From positions 1-64,000 of the forward strand of contig NZ_JBHOQV010000073.1 in NCBI RefSeq assembly GCF_042408735.1: a stretch of DNA of 64,000 nt. Direction: 5' to 3'. Source of the stretch: Thermogemmatispora sp042408735 (GTDB lineage: Bacteria; Chloroflexota; Ktedonobacteria; Ktedonobacterales; Ktedonobacteraceae). The position numbers and the translations under genes are program-made. Below are positions 8,974 through 18,118 of this stretch, piece by piece. The notes under the pieces are model-generated. The model was not told the DNA's origin and made no database searches. It worked only from the letters and a program-made list of their open reading frames with translations. How positions within the stretch are numbered: the first letter of the stretch is position 1; the number at the start of each line of letters is the position of its first letter.

Positions 8974-11158
8974 GCAGCGCCCCCCGTGGAGATCCTGGCC
9001 GTCCTGGCTGTCCTGGCTGCTGAAGCCTGAAATCCCTGGCCTGCTACTGCTCGCGTCGGCCTTGCGTCTCTACGGTCTCAATCGAACGGAGTTCGATGAC
9101 GATCAGGCCACGCTTTTTCGGATGGCCTACGATGCTGTCCACCAGGGCCTGCTGCCCGTGACGAGCAATACCGGCTCGATTGGCTCTCAGCATCCCCCTG
9201 GGGCGGTCTATCTGTTTATGCTACCCGCGGCCTTGAGCGCTAACCCGCTCTGGGCCGCCGTGCTTATTGCTCTCCTCAATGTGCTGGCTGTACTGCTAGC
9301 CTATTTCTTCTTGTATCGTTACTATGGGCGCCTGGCGGCTGTAATCGGTTCCTTTCTCTATGCTTCTGCTGTATTGCCGGTCAAATATGCCCGCTTTATC
9401 TGGCAGCCGAATATCGCTGCCCCTTTTATCTTGCTCTTTTTGCTGGCTCTCTTCCGCGGCGCTGTGGAGCGGCGACAGGGGTGGCTCGCATGGGCTGTGC
9501 TCTGGCTAGGACTCCTCTATCAGGCCCACGAGGTCAATCTCTTGCTGGCAGCTCTTCTGTTGCTCTGTCTGCTGCTTGCTCCCGAGACGCTGCGTTGGCG
9601 CGATGGTCTCCTGGCTCTGCTGGCCCTGCTCGCGGTCTTTGCACCTTCGCTGCTCTGGCTGCTGCTCTCCGGTCTGCAAGACGTCCGCTCAACTCTCAGC
9701 TTTTCCAATCATCAGACAGGCGTGCTCTCGCTTCAGGCCCTGCGCATCTATCGTCTTTTTATTATCCCCTATGATCAGCTTCCCAATCGCAGCGATACGC
9801 TTCTTGTTCCCCTTCATCGGCTCTTCTCCTGGCTCAAGCTGGCTATGCCGGCTTTGCTTCTCCTGGCTTTTCTCGGGTTGTTCTTCTGGCTGGCTCGCGG
9901 GGGGCGTCGCGGGAGAGAGCAGCCTGGGCAGGAGGCAGCCTCGGGCGGGGAAGCTGTCGCAAAGGGGGGGGACCGCTGGCGGTGGGGGCAACGGCTGTGT
10001 GCTGGCTGGGGGCGCTGGCGCGCCGATGGTCAGCGGTGTGGCGCTCTTCTGCTGCTGGTCTGGCAGCTTTTTCCTCTCCTGGTCTTCCTACGTTACGGCG
10101 GAGAGCTGCATACCCAGTACTTGCTGCTCTTGATGCCCGGCCCGTTTCTCCTGATCGGCATCGTACTGGCCCGGGGTCTTCTTTGGCTGCGCCGGCAACA
10201 GGCGTGGCTGGCGCGCCTGTCTCTGGCCGGCTATCTGCTGGCGGGCTTGCTCGTGGCCGCGCAGAGCCTGGCGGCGGCTGTGAGCGTCTTCGATACCGTT
10301 GCCGGCCATTTTGACGATCGCTCCTTCCAGCCCTATCCCTATCATAATGATCTGGCCTCTCTCCAGCAGGCTCTGGCCGCCACCGACCAGCTTGCTCAAC
10401 GAGAGCGCCTCTCGCATGTCTATATTACTGTCGACGATGCTACGCGGACGGCGCTCTTCTTCCTTAGCCGACAGATGCGGACTCCGGCGACCCTCTTTGA
10501 CGCTGGCTGCCTGATCTTGCCGGGAGAACGAGCCGCCATGCTCGTAGGACCATATGATCCCTGGATAACGGCGCTGCTGGAGCGCTTTACTCAAGCAACA
10601 TTGGTGTCCAGGCTCCCGCGCCCGGGCGGCCTCCCGTTCTCTCTCTATCTGGTAGAGCCGGGCATGGCCCGAACCCCTGCCGCTCAGGCTTCCCCCTGGA
10701 AGCTAGGCGAGCTACAGGCTCTTTCTGATCAGGCTCAGCTCCTGACCCTGGCTGACAGCCACCGGACTGCAACGACTGCAACCTGGCTTGTCTCGTCCTG
10801 GCAGCTCACCCAGAGCGCCATGCCAGTCCTCAATACGAGCTATGCCTATCGCTTCGTCGCCAGTCCTGCTGCCTCCTCTGAAAGCTCCTCATCGCCGGGC
10901 TTCCAGACGACCTGCAGTTTTAATCGCCTGCAGGCGGGCGAGAGGCTCCTTGTAACCTTCCCTCTGGTCGACCGGCAGGCGCTTCCCTCAAGCCTGCTGT
11001 TGCGTATCTGGTCCTATCGTAATGTCTTCTATACGCCAGTCTATGGCCCTCTGCATTTAGAAACCGCTATATCGAAAGAGATGGATTTGCATCTCTTACA
11101 GACGGAGGCGGGTCTGAATCAAGTCCGGCTTTCGGTGAGCGGCGATGCGCGGGGATGA
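8906..11158 (+). CDS. Polytopic membrane glycosyltransferase, GT39/ArnT-like
   Basis: The 750-residue membrane protein has about ten hydrophobic spans in the first two thirds and a soluble C-terminal region. After the first span, EFDDDQATLFRMA places an acidic pair in the first extracytoplasmic loop, and SQHPPGAVYLFMLP follows. That arrangement is typical of GT-C enzymes of the PMT/ArnT class, which move sugars from lipid-phosphate donors. The acceptor is unknown. ATG 8906 has AGGAGG seven bases upstream and lies inside thrC, a 68-base overlap in another frame. An insert of charged residues at about 330-385 splits two spans. The functional class is fairly safe, the substrate is not. Confidence 0.7.
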   Translation: MRLAPLPAHHQEGMLQQAQGRSKQRPPWRSWPSWLSWLLKPEIPGLLLLASALRLYGLNRTEFDDDQATLFRMAYDAVHQGLLPVTSNTGSIGSQHPPGAVYLFMLPAALSANPLWAAVLIALLNVLAVLLAYFFLYRYYGRLAAVIGSFLYASAVLPVKYARFIWQPNIAAPFILLFLLALFRGAVERRQGWLAWAVLWLGLLYQAHEVNLLLAALLLLCLLLAPETLRWRDGLLALLALLAVFAPSLLWLLLSGLQDVRSTLSFSNHQTGVLSLQALRIYRLFIIPYDQLPNRSDTLLVPLHRLFSWLKLAMPALLLLAFLGLFFWLARGGRRGREQPGQEAASGGEAVAKGGDRWRWGQRLCAGWGRWRADGQRCGALLLLVWQLFPLLVFLRYGGELHTQYLLLLMPGPFLLIGIVLARGLLWLRRQQAWLARLSLAGYLLAGLLVAAQSLAAAVSVFDTVAGHFDDRSFQPYPYHNDLASLQQALAATDQLAQRERLSHVYITVDDATRTALFFLSRQMRTPATLFDAGCLILPGERAAMLVGPYDPWITALLERFTQATLVSRLPRPGGLPFSLYLVEPGMARTPAAQASPWKLGELQALSDQAQLLTLADSHRTATTATWLVSSWQLTQSAMPVLNTSYAYRFVASPAASSESSSSPGFQTTCSFNRLQAGERLLVTFPLVDRQALPSSLLLRIWSYRNVFYTPVYGPLHLETAISKEMDLHLLQTEAGLNQVRLSVSGDARG

Positions 11159-11477
11159 CGGAGCGGGAAGGGAGGCCGCCTCCTCTAGGGAGGCTGGGCC
11201 GGGAAAGAAGTGCTTGTGGCTGATTGCTAGCTGCCGGGAGGCGGAGAAAGCGGCGCTCAGTCGCTGAATCAGGGGAGCTGACCCTGGTGCTTCCGCCTCC
11301 TGGCTGTTACAATGATGTCAGCGAAGGAGCGGCAAAAGGGACCTCTCGTTCTCTTACACCGTCCTCGGCGTCGGCTGAGCAGGAGCGCTGTCCAGGCAGG
11401 GCGGCCCAGGGTCGCGCCCGAGGGGGCAAAGAAACAAGGTGGGGCCTGCAACGCATCTCGCACCTGGCACCGAAGAC
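11159..11477 (+). other. Gene-free stretch before a small membrane protein
   Basis: About 320 bases without a credible gene. A short GGAGGC/GCCTCC inverted repeat at 11171-11183 lies just after the membrane-protein stop, without a T run. No convincing promoter was seen. Confidence 0.5.
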
Positions 11478-11921
11478 ATGGAAAAAAAGAAACGTCGTCT
11501 ACAATGGCTCCCTCCCTGGGAGATGCCGGAGGACCCGATCAAGGCCTTCTTCTGGTTTCTCTACTGGCTACTGCGGGTAGTGGTCCGCTTCTACTGGCTG
11601 CCCTTGCTGGTGGGCGTCGGCTATGGGATCGCGCTTAATGGACTGATCGGAGCCAGCATCACCCTTATGCTTGGTCTGGCGCTCTGGGTGGTGCTCTTTG
11701 GCGTCCTCAAAATCGTAGAGCTACTCCGTGGGGTTGCAAACGTCCTTGCCACAGTCGAGCAGCTTCAGCGAGAGCTGACCTTCTTGGACAACGACCCCCT
11801 CGCCACCCAGCCCGGCCAGAGAGAGCCAGCCGAGCAGGCAGAGCCGCGCATCGTCGAGGGCACCATTGTCTACCTGGATGAGAAGCGACACGAGAGAGGG
11901 GAGCGCTCAGGGAGCGACTAG
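11478..11921 (+). CDS. Small membrane protein of unknown function
   Basis: The 147-residue protein starts with the basic stretch MEKKKRRLQ. It then has two to three hydrophobic segments (about residues 20-50 and 55-85), a short helix with charged heptads, and an acidic, Pro/Glu-rich tail. I do not recognise a family. The ATG at 11478 is preferred over 11439 because the basic N-terminus followed by hydrophobic spans is typical of a membrane protein, although no strong ribosome binding site precedes it. It faces manA, whose gene ends 115 bases downstream on the other strand. Confidence 0.6.
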   Translation: MEKKKRRLQWLPPWEMPEDPIKAFFWFLYWLLRVVVRFYWLPLLVGVGYGIALNGLIGASITLMLGLALWVVLFGVLKIVELLRGVANVLATVEQLQRELTFLDNDPLATQPGQREPAEQAEPRIVEGTIVYLDEKRHERGERSGSD

Positions 11922-12036
11922 AGATCGCTTCCCGGCGGGGCAGGTGGTCACCCAGCCCCAGCCTGAACCAGCGACGATCCTGTTCCCCTTCGCCAGAGCC
12001 TGGGCGCCAGGCCTGCCGTTGAGTGGCCCTGCTCGC

Positions 12037-13071
12037 TCAAGCCAGCCCGGCATTGGCCTTCTTCCAGGCCAGCCAGGCGGCGTCATCGGGAGCCGGCACG
12101 TAGGAGCGCAAGAGCAAACCGTGGCCTGCAAGGCGGTAGGGACCAAGAGCGGCGGGCAGTACCATACTCTGACCACGTGCAAGGCTGAGGCGATGCTGCA
12201 GCGAAGGACCATAGTTGATCGTGACCTCCGCTCCCAGCGACGAAAGGATCTGGCAGCTACCAGCCACCTGATCGTGAACCTCTCCCTTGAGGACCAGCTC
12301 ACGCAACACAAAGTAGCGGCAAGCCACCAGACAGCGCTCCTCATAGCCTGGTCCAGCGGCCAGAGCTACCGGGCGAACCTTAATGCGCGCTGAAGGCTCA
12401 TAGCGTGCCACCGCTAGTGCTCGGTCAACGTGCAGCTCGCGTGGTCTCCCTTCGGCGGTCAGGCGACCATAGTCATACATACGGTAGGTAATATCGGAGT
12501 ACTCCTGAAGCTCGTAGAGGAGGATGCCCGCCCCGATGGCATGCACCGTACCGGCGGGAACGAAAATCACGTCTCCCGCCTGGACCACCTCTTCGTGGAG
12601 GAGCTGCTCAAGCTGCACCTTCTCGATAGCGGCGGCCACCGCGGAGCGGCTTGTGGGAGCGGCGAAGCCGTGAACGATGGTTGCCCCTGGCTCTGCGGCC
12701 AGAATATACCAGCACTCTGTTTTACCTAACTTGCCGCCCTCGTGCTGGGAGGCATAAGAGTCATCGGGATGCACCTGGACAGACAGCTTCTGATGAGCAT
12801 CAATGAACTTGGCCAGGAGCGGGAAGCGGGGACCAAAGATCGCCTCGGCCTGTGGGCCGAGCAGGGAGGTACCGAGTTCCTTCACCAACTGACCCAACGT
12901 TTTGCCCGTATAGGGGGCATTCTGAGCCAGGGTATTGACCTCAGTCTCCCAGGCTTCACCGATCAGCTTCGCGGGCGGCAGCTTTTTCCAGCCATCCTCT
13001 TCCAGGCGCCGCCCCCCCCAAATCGTCTCGTGAAGCGAAGCCTCCAACAGGATCGGATGAAGGGTCTCCAC
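12037..13071 (-). CDS. manA: Mannose-6-phosphate isomerase, class I
   Basis: It interconverts fructose-6-phosphate and mannose-6-phosphate, feeding GDP-mannose and cell-surface glycans. The 344-residue length and the sequence match the short Bacillus/archaeal-type ManA. The zinc site is carried by LSVQVHPDDSYA (about residues 94-105) and TECWYILAAEPGA, with VPAGTVHAIGAGILLYELQEYSD in the second cupin half. The start is a GTG with GAGGAG eight bases upstream. A TTGACA at 13139-13144 on this strand lies about 70 bases upstream, but its -10 is unclear. The neighbouring GT39-like enzyme could draw on mannose donors, which is only suggestive. Confidence 0.92.
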   Translation of the reverse strand: METLHPILLEASLHETIWGGRRLEEDGWKKLPPAKLIGEAWETEVNTLAQNAPYTGKTLGQLVKELGTSLLGPQAEAIFGPRFPLLAKFIDAHQKLSVQVHPDDSYASQHEGGKLGKTECWYILAAEPGATIVHGFAAPTSRSAVAAAIEKVQLEQLLHEEVVQAGDVIFVPAGTVHAIGAGILLYELQEYSDITYRMYDYGRLTAEGRPRELHVDRALAVARYEPSARIKVRPVALAAGPGYEERCLVACRYFVLRELVLKGEVHDQVAGSCQILSSLGAEVTINYGPSLQHRLSLARGQSMVLPAALGPYRLAGHGLLLRSYVPAPDDAAWLAWKKANAGLA

Positions 13072-13366
13072 AGGACAAACTCCTCTTCAGATCAGCGTAA
13101 GGCGCTCGTAGCCTTGTACGTGAGCAACGGCGCGTCGCTGTCAAGGGTAGCACCGCCGCAGTTGGCTGTCAAGGCAGAAGCCAGGCCCCGTGAGCCTTGT
13201 GAAGGAGCCTGATGCGCCAGGCAGAACCCGCCCTTGCCCTGGACCAGGGAGCGCCACAGTTCTGAAAGAGGCGCTCGACCAGCACGGCTCTGGTCTGCTT
13301 TTTGATCTGCAGCGCCCGCCGACCGTTGATCTTCTACTCGTAATGCCCGTGTACCTCAATTTGTCT

Positions 13367-14044
13367 TCAAATATCGGGCATCTCGGACCAGCGTTTCAGA
13401 TAGCGTGTGATCGCCTCGATGGCAGGCTCCTCGTAGCCACGCATCAAATGGCGAGCGCCGGTAATCACCTTAATCCCCTTGGGTCCCTTGAGCTGTTCGA
13501 CGAACGGCTCCAGTTTGTAAAGCGGGCAGACCTCATCGAACTCGCCGGTCACAAAGAGCTTCGGGCGCTCGAACTGGCGGGGGAGACCGCCGATCGCGCG
13601 GAAGAGCGGCAGGCTGATCGCTACCACCGTACGGATACGGGGATCGTAGGGAGCGTACTGCAGAGCGATATAGGCGCCGAAAGCGTGGCCGATCACGCAG
13701 AGCTTGGCCGGATTGACCCCGGGCTGAGCAAGAATGAAGTCGACGGCGCCGGCCAGATCCAGGGGCTCCAGGCGGCCATCGGTCTGCTGCCCCTGGCTAC
13801 GGCCAACGCCACGGAAATTGAAGCGCAGAGCGATCATACCCTGTTCGGCCAGGCGGCGCGCCAGGAGCAAGGTCAGCACATCCTGCATATCGCTGCTGGC
13901 CGGCTGGGGATGGCAGAGCACAGCGGCGGGGGCCTGACGAGCCTGGCCGGGATAATGGAGAATGCCCTCTAGCATGAAGGAGGGCTGTCCCTTGCTGGGG
14001 AAGATCACGCTGCGCTCGGTCGGTGCGGAGGAGGATATGGCCAT
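13367..14044 (-). CDS. Alpha/beta hydrolase fold protein lacking the nucleophile serine
   Basis: The 225-residue protein resembles the small alpha/beta hydrolases of the COG2945 type: AAVLCHPQP with the oxyanion region, LRFNFRGVGRSQG, the nucleophile elbow, a GEFDEVCP acid segment and GARHLMRG with the C-terminal His. At the elbow the sequence reads CVIGHAFGAY, so the position normally held by Ser is Ala121 (codon GCT). The fold and the Asp and His are kept, so it may be a non-catalytic relative or use another chemistry. AAGGGGAG precedes the ATG, and a strong promoter lies about 55 bases upstream. Confidence 0.8.
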   Translation of the reverse strand: MAISSSAPTERSVIFPSKGQPSFMLEGILHYPGQARQAPAAVLCHPQPASSDMQDVLTLLLARRLAEQGMIALRFNFRGVGRSQGQQTDGRLEPLDLAGAVDFILAQPGVNPAKLCVIGHAFGAYIALQYAPYDPRIRTVVAISLPLFRAIGGLPRQFERPKLFVTGEFDEVCPLYKLEPFVEQLKGPKGIKVITGARHLMRGYEEPAIEAITRYLKRWSEMPDI

Positions 14045-14097
14045 AGGCTCCCCTTCAAGACTCGCTAGATGTTTCTCGCGCCTGGATGGGCGCTTTT

Positions 14098-14126
14098 ATC
14101 TTAGCGCAGGCTGGGCGGCGCGTCAA
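14098..14126 (-). promoter_or_regulatory. Promoter for the alpha/beta hydrolase gene
   Basis: Read on the minus strand: TTGACG (14126-14121), 17 bases, TAAGAT (14103-14098). The start codon is about 50 bases downstream. Confidence 0.7.
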
Positions 14127-15201
14127 CTGCAAAACCTGGAAATCCTCTCTCTCTATGGATTTTGCTCGCGTCGCCAGGCCCGGCTCATCTCGCCCCGATC
14201 CCCAGCCGGCCCGAGCAGGCAGTGCTTGGCCTTTTCCGCTGCCGGCCCGCCGACCCTCTGTCCCTCAACCAGTTCATCCCTGCAGGGGTGACCCAGGGCC
14301 ACCCGAGCCGGAAGCTGCTCCGTCTGGGTCAACGGCGCTCCCGGCTGGGGGTGCTGAAACTAACAAGCAGACGAGCAAAGTGATGAAGACACCATGACAC
14401 TTATTGGATGAAGGGATAGTCTTCCATCTGCTTCTGTATAACATGACAAGAACATTTGTTAGAACTTTCTTTGCAGATCCATCCGGGGATATTACACTGG
14501 ATCGTGCAGACAAATGTTGAACTTTCTCGTGCTCAGGTGGATGATGAAAAATTCATCTCTGATGTGTTGACACTGCTTGCTTTATGTGCTAGCGTTTAAT
14601 ATGATGGGGCAAGCAGGTATGGCGCTGTTGCCAGGACCCGTGGAGAGCAGCATGGGTCCAGCTCCACAGGGCTCTGGGATATGGCAGCCAGGCCGAGGAC
14701 GAGGAGCCACCATACGCGGGTAGGTGCGGGGCTTCCGTCCGCATTTCACGTCGCTTTGTTTGGCTAGCTGAATCGGCGGTGAGAAGGAAGAGAATTGCAA
14801 CTCTAGGTTATTTACTCTGTTTGCTCTGTGCTCTTGCTCATGCGCGCTGCCTTATCTTAAGAGGGGAGCAGAGATAGTGGTGGCGGTGCATGAGTCCTAA
14901 GTCCTCGCCCCGTGCCCGGGGAGCTGCTCGTTTGCCCTGTCGTCAGGGGTCGTCAGTGGCCAGGGTCTACGGTCTATGACAACTGATCCTGCCTGGTAAA
15001 AAAGGGTGGTGAGCCAGCCGACGCGCTCACAGCGGCGCGTGCGCTCATCCCGGGCAGCGAACCTGGAGGTCTCTTACACAGATACCTCTGCACCTCTGTC
15101 ACACCTCTTCACGTAGGGCTGTTTTTGTTCCTGTGAAGCTCAGGTGTGGAAGGTAAAATGTGCTTTCGTTGTGATAGTGAAGCGTAGAGGCAGGAGCACT
15201 T
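14127..15201. other. Long gene-free region, partly AT-rich
   Basis: This is the longest non-coding stretch in the window. No frame in it looks like a protein gene. The part from about 14390 to 14600 is clearly richer in A and T than its surroundings and holds the inverted repeat GATGAA-AAA-TTCATC at 14543-14557. Ten bases further on is a TTGACA (14567-14572) without a good -10. The rest is GC-rich without recognisable RNA structure. Confidence 0.5.
14543..14557. repeat. Inverted repeat GATGAA-N3-TTCATC
   Basis: A 15-base palindrome-like site in an AT-rich island, ten bases before a TTGACA hexamer. It could be a regulator binding site. A related but wider repeat of the same half-site occurs at 54181-54230. 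Confidence 0.4.
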
Positions 15202-16287
15202 ATGGGCAATGTATTGGTCGTTGAGGACAACAGTCTGATCTCTCGCATCCTTCAGAAGCCTCTGGAAAGAGATGGAGATCATACGCTCACTGTCCTTCAC
15301 GGCGAGGATGCTGTCCAGTTTGCGCTGCGCAAGATGCCGCAGCTCGTCGTCCTCAACATGGCGAGCGCCGGTGGTGACGGCGAGCAATTCATTCAGCGCT
15401 TGCGCACGCATGCGCGGACCATGTATATCCCTATCATTGTCGTCAGTGCCGCAAGCGACCCCGGCGCTAAGGTGCGAGCTTTCCGCATGGGCGTGGACGA
15501 TTATATTGCCATGCCCTTCGACTCCGAAGAGCTACTGGAGCGCGTACGCACGCAGCTACGGCATGTCCAGCAGGTCATGTTATCGAGGCTGATCGATCTA
15601 CCTGGGGCTTTCCAGGTGGAGATGACTATCAAGTGCAGGCTGGCTAGCCAGGAACCGTGGAGCCTCCTCTACCTCGACCTCGATAATTTTAAAGCCTTTA
15701 ACGATACCTATGGCTTCCTGGCTGGCAATGAGATGATCCGCCTGGTGGGGCGCATCTGCTGCCGCGTCGTCTCTGAGCATGGTAACCTGGAGGATTTTGT
15801 CGGCCATGTGGGTGGGGATGACTTTGTAGTGGTCACGACGCCCGATCGCGCGCGCCTGCTCAGTTGCCGTATCATTGCCGCCTACAAGGAGCTGAGTCAG
15901 CCCTTCTATCGGCCTGAGGACTTGAAGCGCGGTACCATCAGCGGGGTTGATCGCAAGGGGCGTCCCTATCAGTTTCCGCTTGTCTCTCTCTCGATTGGCA
16001 TCGTCAACAACCTCTCCTATCTTGCCCACAACCTCCAGGAGATCAGCTATCTGGTCGCTGAGGCCAAGCGCAACGCCAAGCGCTCCAGCGATAATATTTA
16101 CTATATTTCGTCCCGTAGCGTGGCCGACTGTTTCGAGCAGCCCCTAATCTCCCCGCTGCCGCTTTCGACCGGTGCCGGTTTCCTTCCCCTGTCGGCTCTC
16201 GGCTGGGAAGTGAACAGGCGCGAGCTGGTCCATGCTTTCTGTGGCGAGGAGGCCCGCAGTGACTATGAGGTACGCTTGCGGCCCTAG
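15202..16287 (+). CDS. Degenerate receiver fused to a GGDEF domain
   Basis: The 361-residue protein has an N-terminal response-regulator receiver (residues 3-120) and a GGDEF domain (about 140-310). The receiver keeps acidic E8 D9, but the phosphoacceptor position reads LVVLNMASAG with Asn52. The conserved Lys of the KPF motif is Met (YIAMPFDS). It is therefore unlikely to be phosphorylated in the usual way. The GGDEF part has DLDNFKAFNDTYGFLAGNEM and the active-site loop GHVGGDDFVVV, compatible with diguanylate cyclase activity, but the typical RxxD inhibitory site is not seen. GCAGGAG precedes the ATG. Confidence 0.85.
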   Translation: MGNVLVVEDNSLISRILQKPLERDGDHTLTVLHGEDAVQFALRKMPQLVVLNMASAGGDGEQFIQRLRTHARTMYIPIIVVSAASDPGAKVRAFRMGVDDYIAMPFDSEELLERVRTQLRHVQQVMLSRLIDLPGAFQVEMTIKCRLASQEPWSLLYLDLDNFKAFNDTYGFLAGNEMIRLVGRICCRVVSEHGNLEDFVGHVGGDDFVVVTTPDRARLLSCRIIAAYKELSQPFYRPEDLKRGTISGVDRKGRPYQFPLVSLSIGIVNNLSYLAHNLQEISYLVAEAKRNAKRSSDNIYYISSRSVADCFEQPLISPLPLSTGAGFLPLSALGWEVNRRELVHAFCGEEARSDYEVRLRP

Positions 16288-16513
16288 CCAGCTCGCTAGG
16301 AGTGAAGGCCAGAAACGGGCTGACTGCCTCTGCTCTGCCTCGCTCCTGGCCGCGGCCTCCTCTTTGTGCTATGCTTTCTTATGGATGAAATCTGCCAGCG
16401 GGTGATGGGAGGCGCTGAGCGTCCAGTGAGAGCCTGATCTCAGCGGTTGAGATCTTCCTTCCCAGACATCCGCTGCGCTCAGCGACAAGAAAGGATGGCT
16501 GGATGCTTCTGGT

Positions 16514-16906
16514 ATGAGTCAGTCGGACGAGCCAGTGGAGGCTGAGCGCCAGCGTCAGGCGCTCCGTGAAAATGCGCGGCGCATTATGCGCGAGAGCGAT
16601 CTGCCCTCGCTCTTGCGTCGTCTTGATCGCGAGCTGCTCAAGGGGCGGGGGCGCTTTGAAGAATACGATACCCTGGTCCTTCTTAAATGGGGTTCGGGTT
16701 ATACAGGACGCCATATCTGGGTCGAAGTGGTCGACGACACTATCCGCTTTCGTCTCACCCCTCATCGCATTTGTCCTACGCAGGTGCCCCTCTGTGATGG
16801 CGAATACCATATCTTTACGCCGGCCATGTGGCGTGATCGCGCTTTGCTCTGGTCTGAGCTGCAGAAATACTATGCCAAACCGGTAGCCGAAAGCTCCAGC
16901 GACTGA
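16514..16906 (+). CDS. Hypothetical protein, 130 residues
   Basis: A soluble protein with a charged N-terminal helix (about residues 5-45) and a mixed alpha/beta core containing GYTGRHIWVEVVDDTIRFRLTP. It ends in a helix and a short acidic tail. I do not recognise a family. Coding is supported by the amino-acid composition and the third-position GC pattern of its codons, while the ribosome binding site is weak (GAAAGG well upstream). It follows the receiver-GGDEF gene by 226 bases in the same direction, but no shared function can be inferred. Confidence 0.6.
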   Translation: MSQSDEPVEAERQRQALRENARRIMRESDLPSLLRRLDRELLKGRGRFEEYDTLVLLKWGSGYTGRHIWVEVVDDTIRFRLTPHRICPTQVPLCDGEYHIFTPAMWRDRALLWSELQKYYAKPVAESSSD

Positions 16907-17076
16907 CCAGGGAGCTGTGGTCTCACGCGCTGACTCAGCGCGTCATTGCCAGTGAAGAGGGGCGAGCCAGGGCCGGCCTCCTATCAGATTGAGCCTTCCG
17001 GATGCCGCCGGTCTTCCTCCTCGGTGAGGGCTGCGCTTCCTCCGGCGAGGCGAGAAGAGGGAGGCCTTGGGGAGGG

Positions 17077-17730
17077 TCAGGGCTGTTCCAGAGCCAGCAT
17101 CTGAACGAGCGCGGCCTGATGCAGTTGAAGGCTAAAATTCTGGTAGCCTGGCTGGGCGTAGAACTCCTCCTGCTCGACCTCACTGGCCCAGGTCAGAAGA
17201 TTGAGGAAGACCGTCCCCCAACGATAGGCTGGTTCCTGGCTCTCGTCCTCCTTGTTCCCTCCCCCTTGAGGCCGGGCCTCCTCCTGTCCACGGGCCAGAA
17301 AGGCTGAGGCCATCAGCAGCTCCGCCGCCTGCCGATGAAGGCTTTCTAGCCAGTGCTGCTCAATGGCCTCGCTCTGCTCGGGACGAACCCGGGCCAGCAG
17401 GGCCACGGCCAGCGTCGGGCTGACCGCCGGTCGCACATAGCCCCAAATATAGTGCATGGCCCACTGCTCAGGCACGTCCATCAACTGAGCGCCGGCCATC
17501 TCCTGCAGAAGGCGGGCGGGGCTGCAGCGATCACGCACCTTACGCCAGACGTCCTCGTTCTCCCAGGTGGTAAGCAGCAGGTGGTAGCGCCTGTCTCGAC
17601 TGGTATAGCTGCGCACGTTTAACAGGCCGGGAGTTGGGCGCAGGGCCTCGGTCACCTGGCGCACCTGGGTCTGTGCATCGATCTCGTAGGCCGGCCTGAT
17701 GTGGGCCAGGGTAGTAATCAATAGCTCCAT
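17077..17730 (-). CDS. Probable dimeric alpha/beta-barrel (ABM-like) protein
   Basis: The 217-residue protein appears to hold two related halves. The first (residues 1-95) has RPTPGLLNVRSYTSRD followed by YHLLLTTWENEDVWRKVRDR, the strand-helix pattern of antibiotic-biosynthesis-monooxygenase-like ferredoxin folds. The second (about 105-215) has VALLARVRPEQSEAIEQHW and FLNLLTWASEVEQEEFY, separated by a charged insert at about 148-168. Such folds serve small oxygenases, dehydratases and heme-degrading enzymes, and no catalytic residues could be assigned. The gene stands alone on the minus strand. Confidence 0.5.
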   Translation of the reverse strand: MELLITTLAHIRPAYEIDAQTQVRQVTEALRPTPGLLNVRSYTSRDRRYHLLLTTWENEDVWRKVRDRCSPARLLQEMAGAQLMDVPEQWAMHYIWGYVRPAVSPTLAVALLARVRPEQSEAIEQHWLESLHRQAAELLMASAFLARGQEEARPQGGGNKEDESQEPAYRWGTVFLNLLTWASEVEQEEFYAQPGYQNFSLQLHQAALVQMLALEQP

Positions 17731-18118
17731 TGCTCAGCTCTCCACTTGTCCGAAATACCTGTCTGAACTGCTCTCCTACCTTCCCTTCACTCTCCCTCTC
17801 ACTCTATCTTCTTCTCCTCTTTTTATTTTTGTGGGTTCTGGCAATTTTGATCAGACCTGAAAGACGCCTTTCAATCCGGTCTACCTGGAGGAATCGAGGC
17901 ATGACGGCGAGCGCTTGTCTTGGGAGACAAGGCTGCACCATGCCACGCCACGCCGGTTGTCTGGGGGAGGAGGGAGAACAGCGGGCGGGCGAAGCAGGAG
18001 AGAGGGAGAGGGGGCGGTGCCCTGGCTCGATTGAAGAGGGCTTACCGCCCCTATGCTCTCTTATCTGGCAGCCGAAGAGGGAAAGGGCTGAGGCCCTTGC
18101 TCGAGTGCTGATCTGCTC
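17731..18118. other. Gene-free stretch, pyrimidine-rich at its start
   Basis: About 390 bases between the ABM-like gene and the end of the large fusion gene. The first 100 bases are C/T-rich on the plus strand. No promoter, RNA or gene could be supported. Confidence 0.4.

Noticed and set aside
13139..13144. TTGACA upstream of manA on the minus strand
   Set aside because: The best -10 (TACAAG) is 20 bases away, so it was not listed as a promoter.
14567..14590. TTGACA in the long gene-free region as a promoter for the receiver-GGDEF gene
   Set aside because: At 17 bases the -10 would be TAGCGT, a poor match, and the gene starts 630 bases further on.
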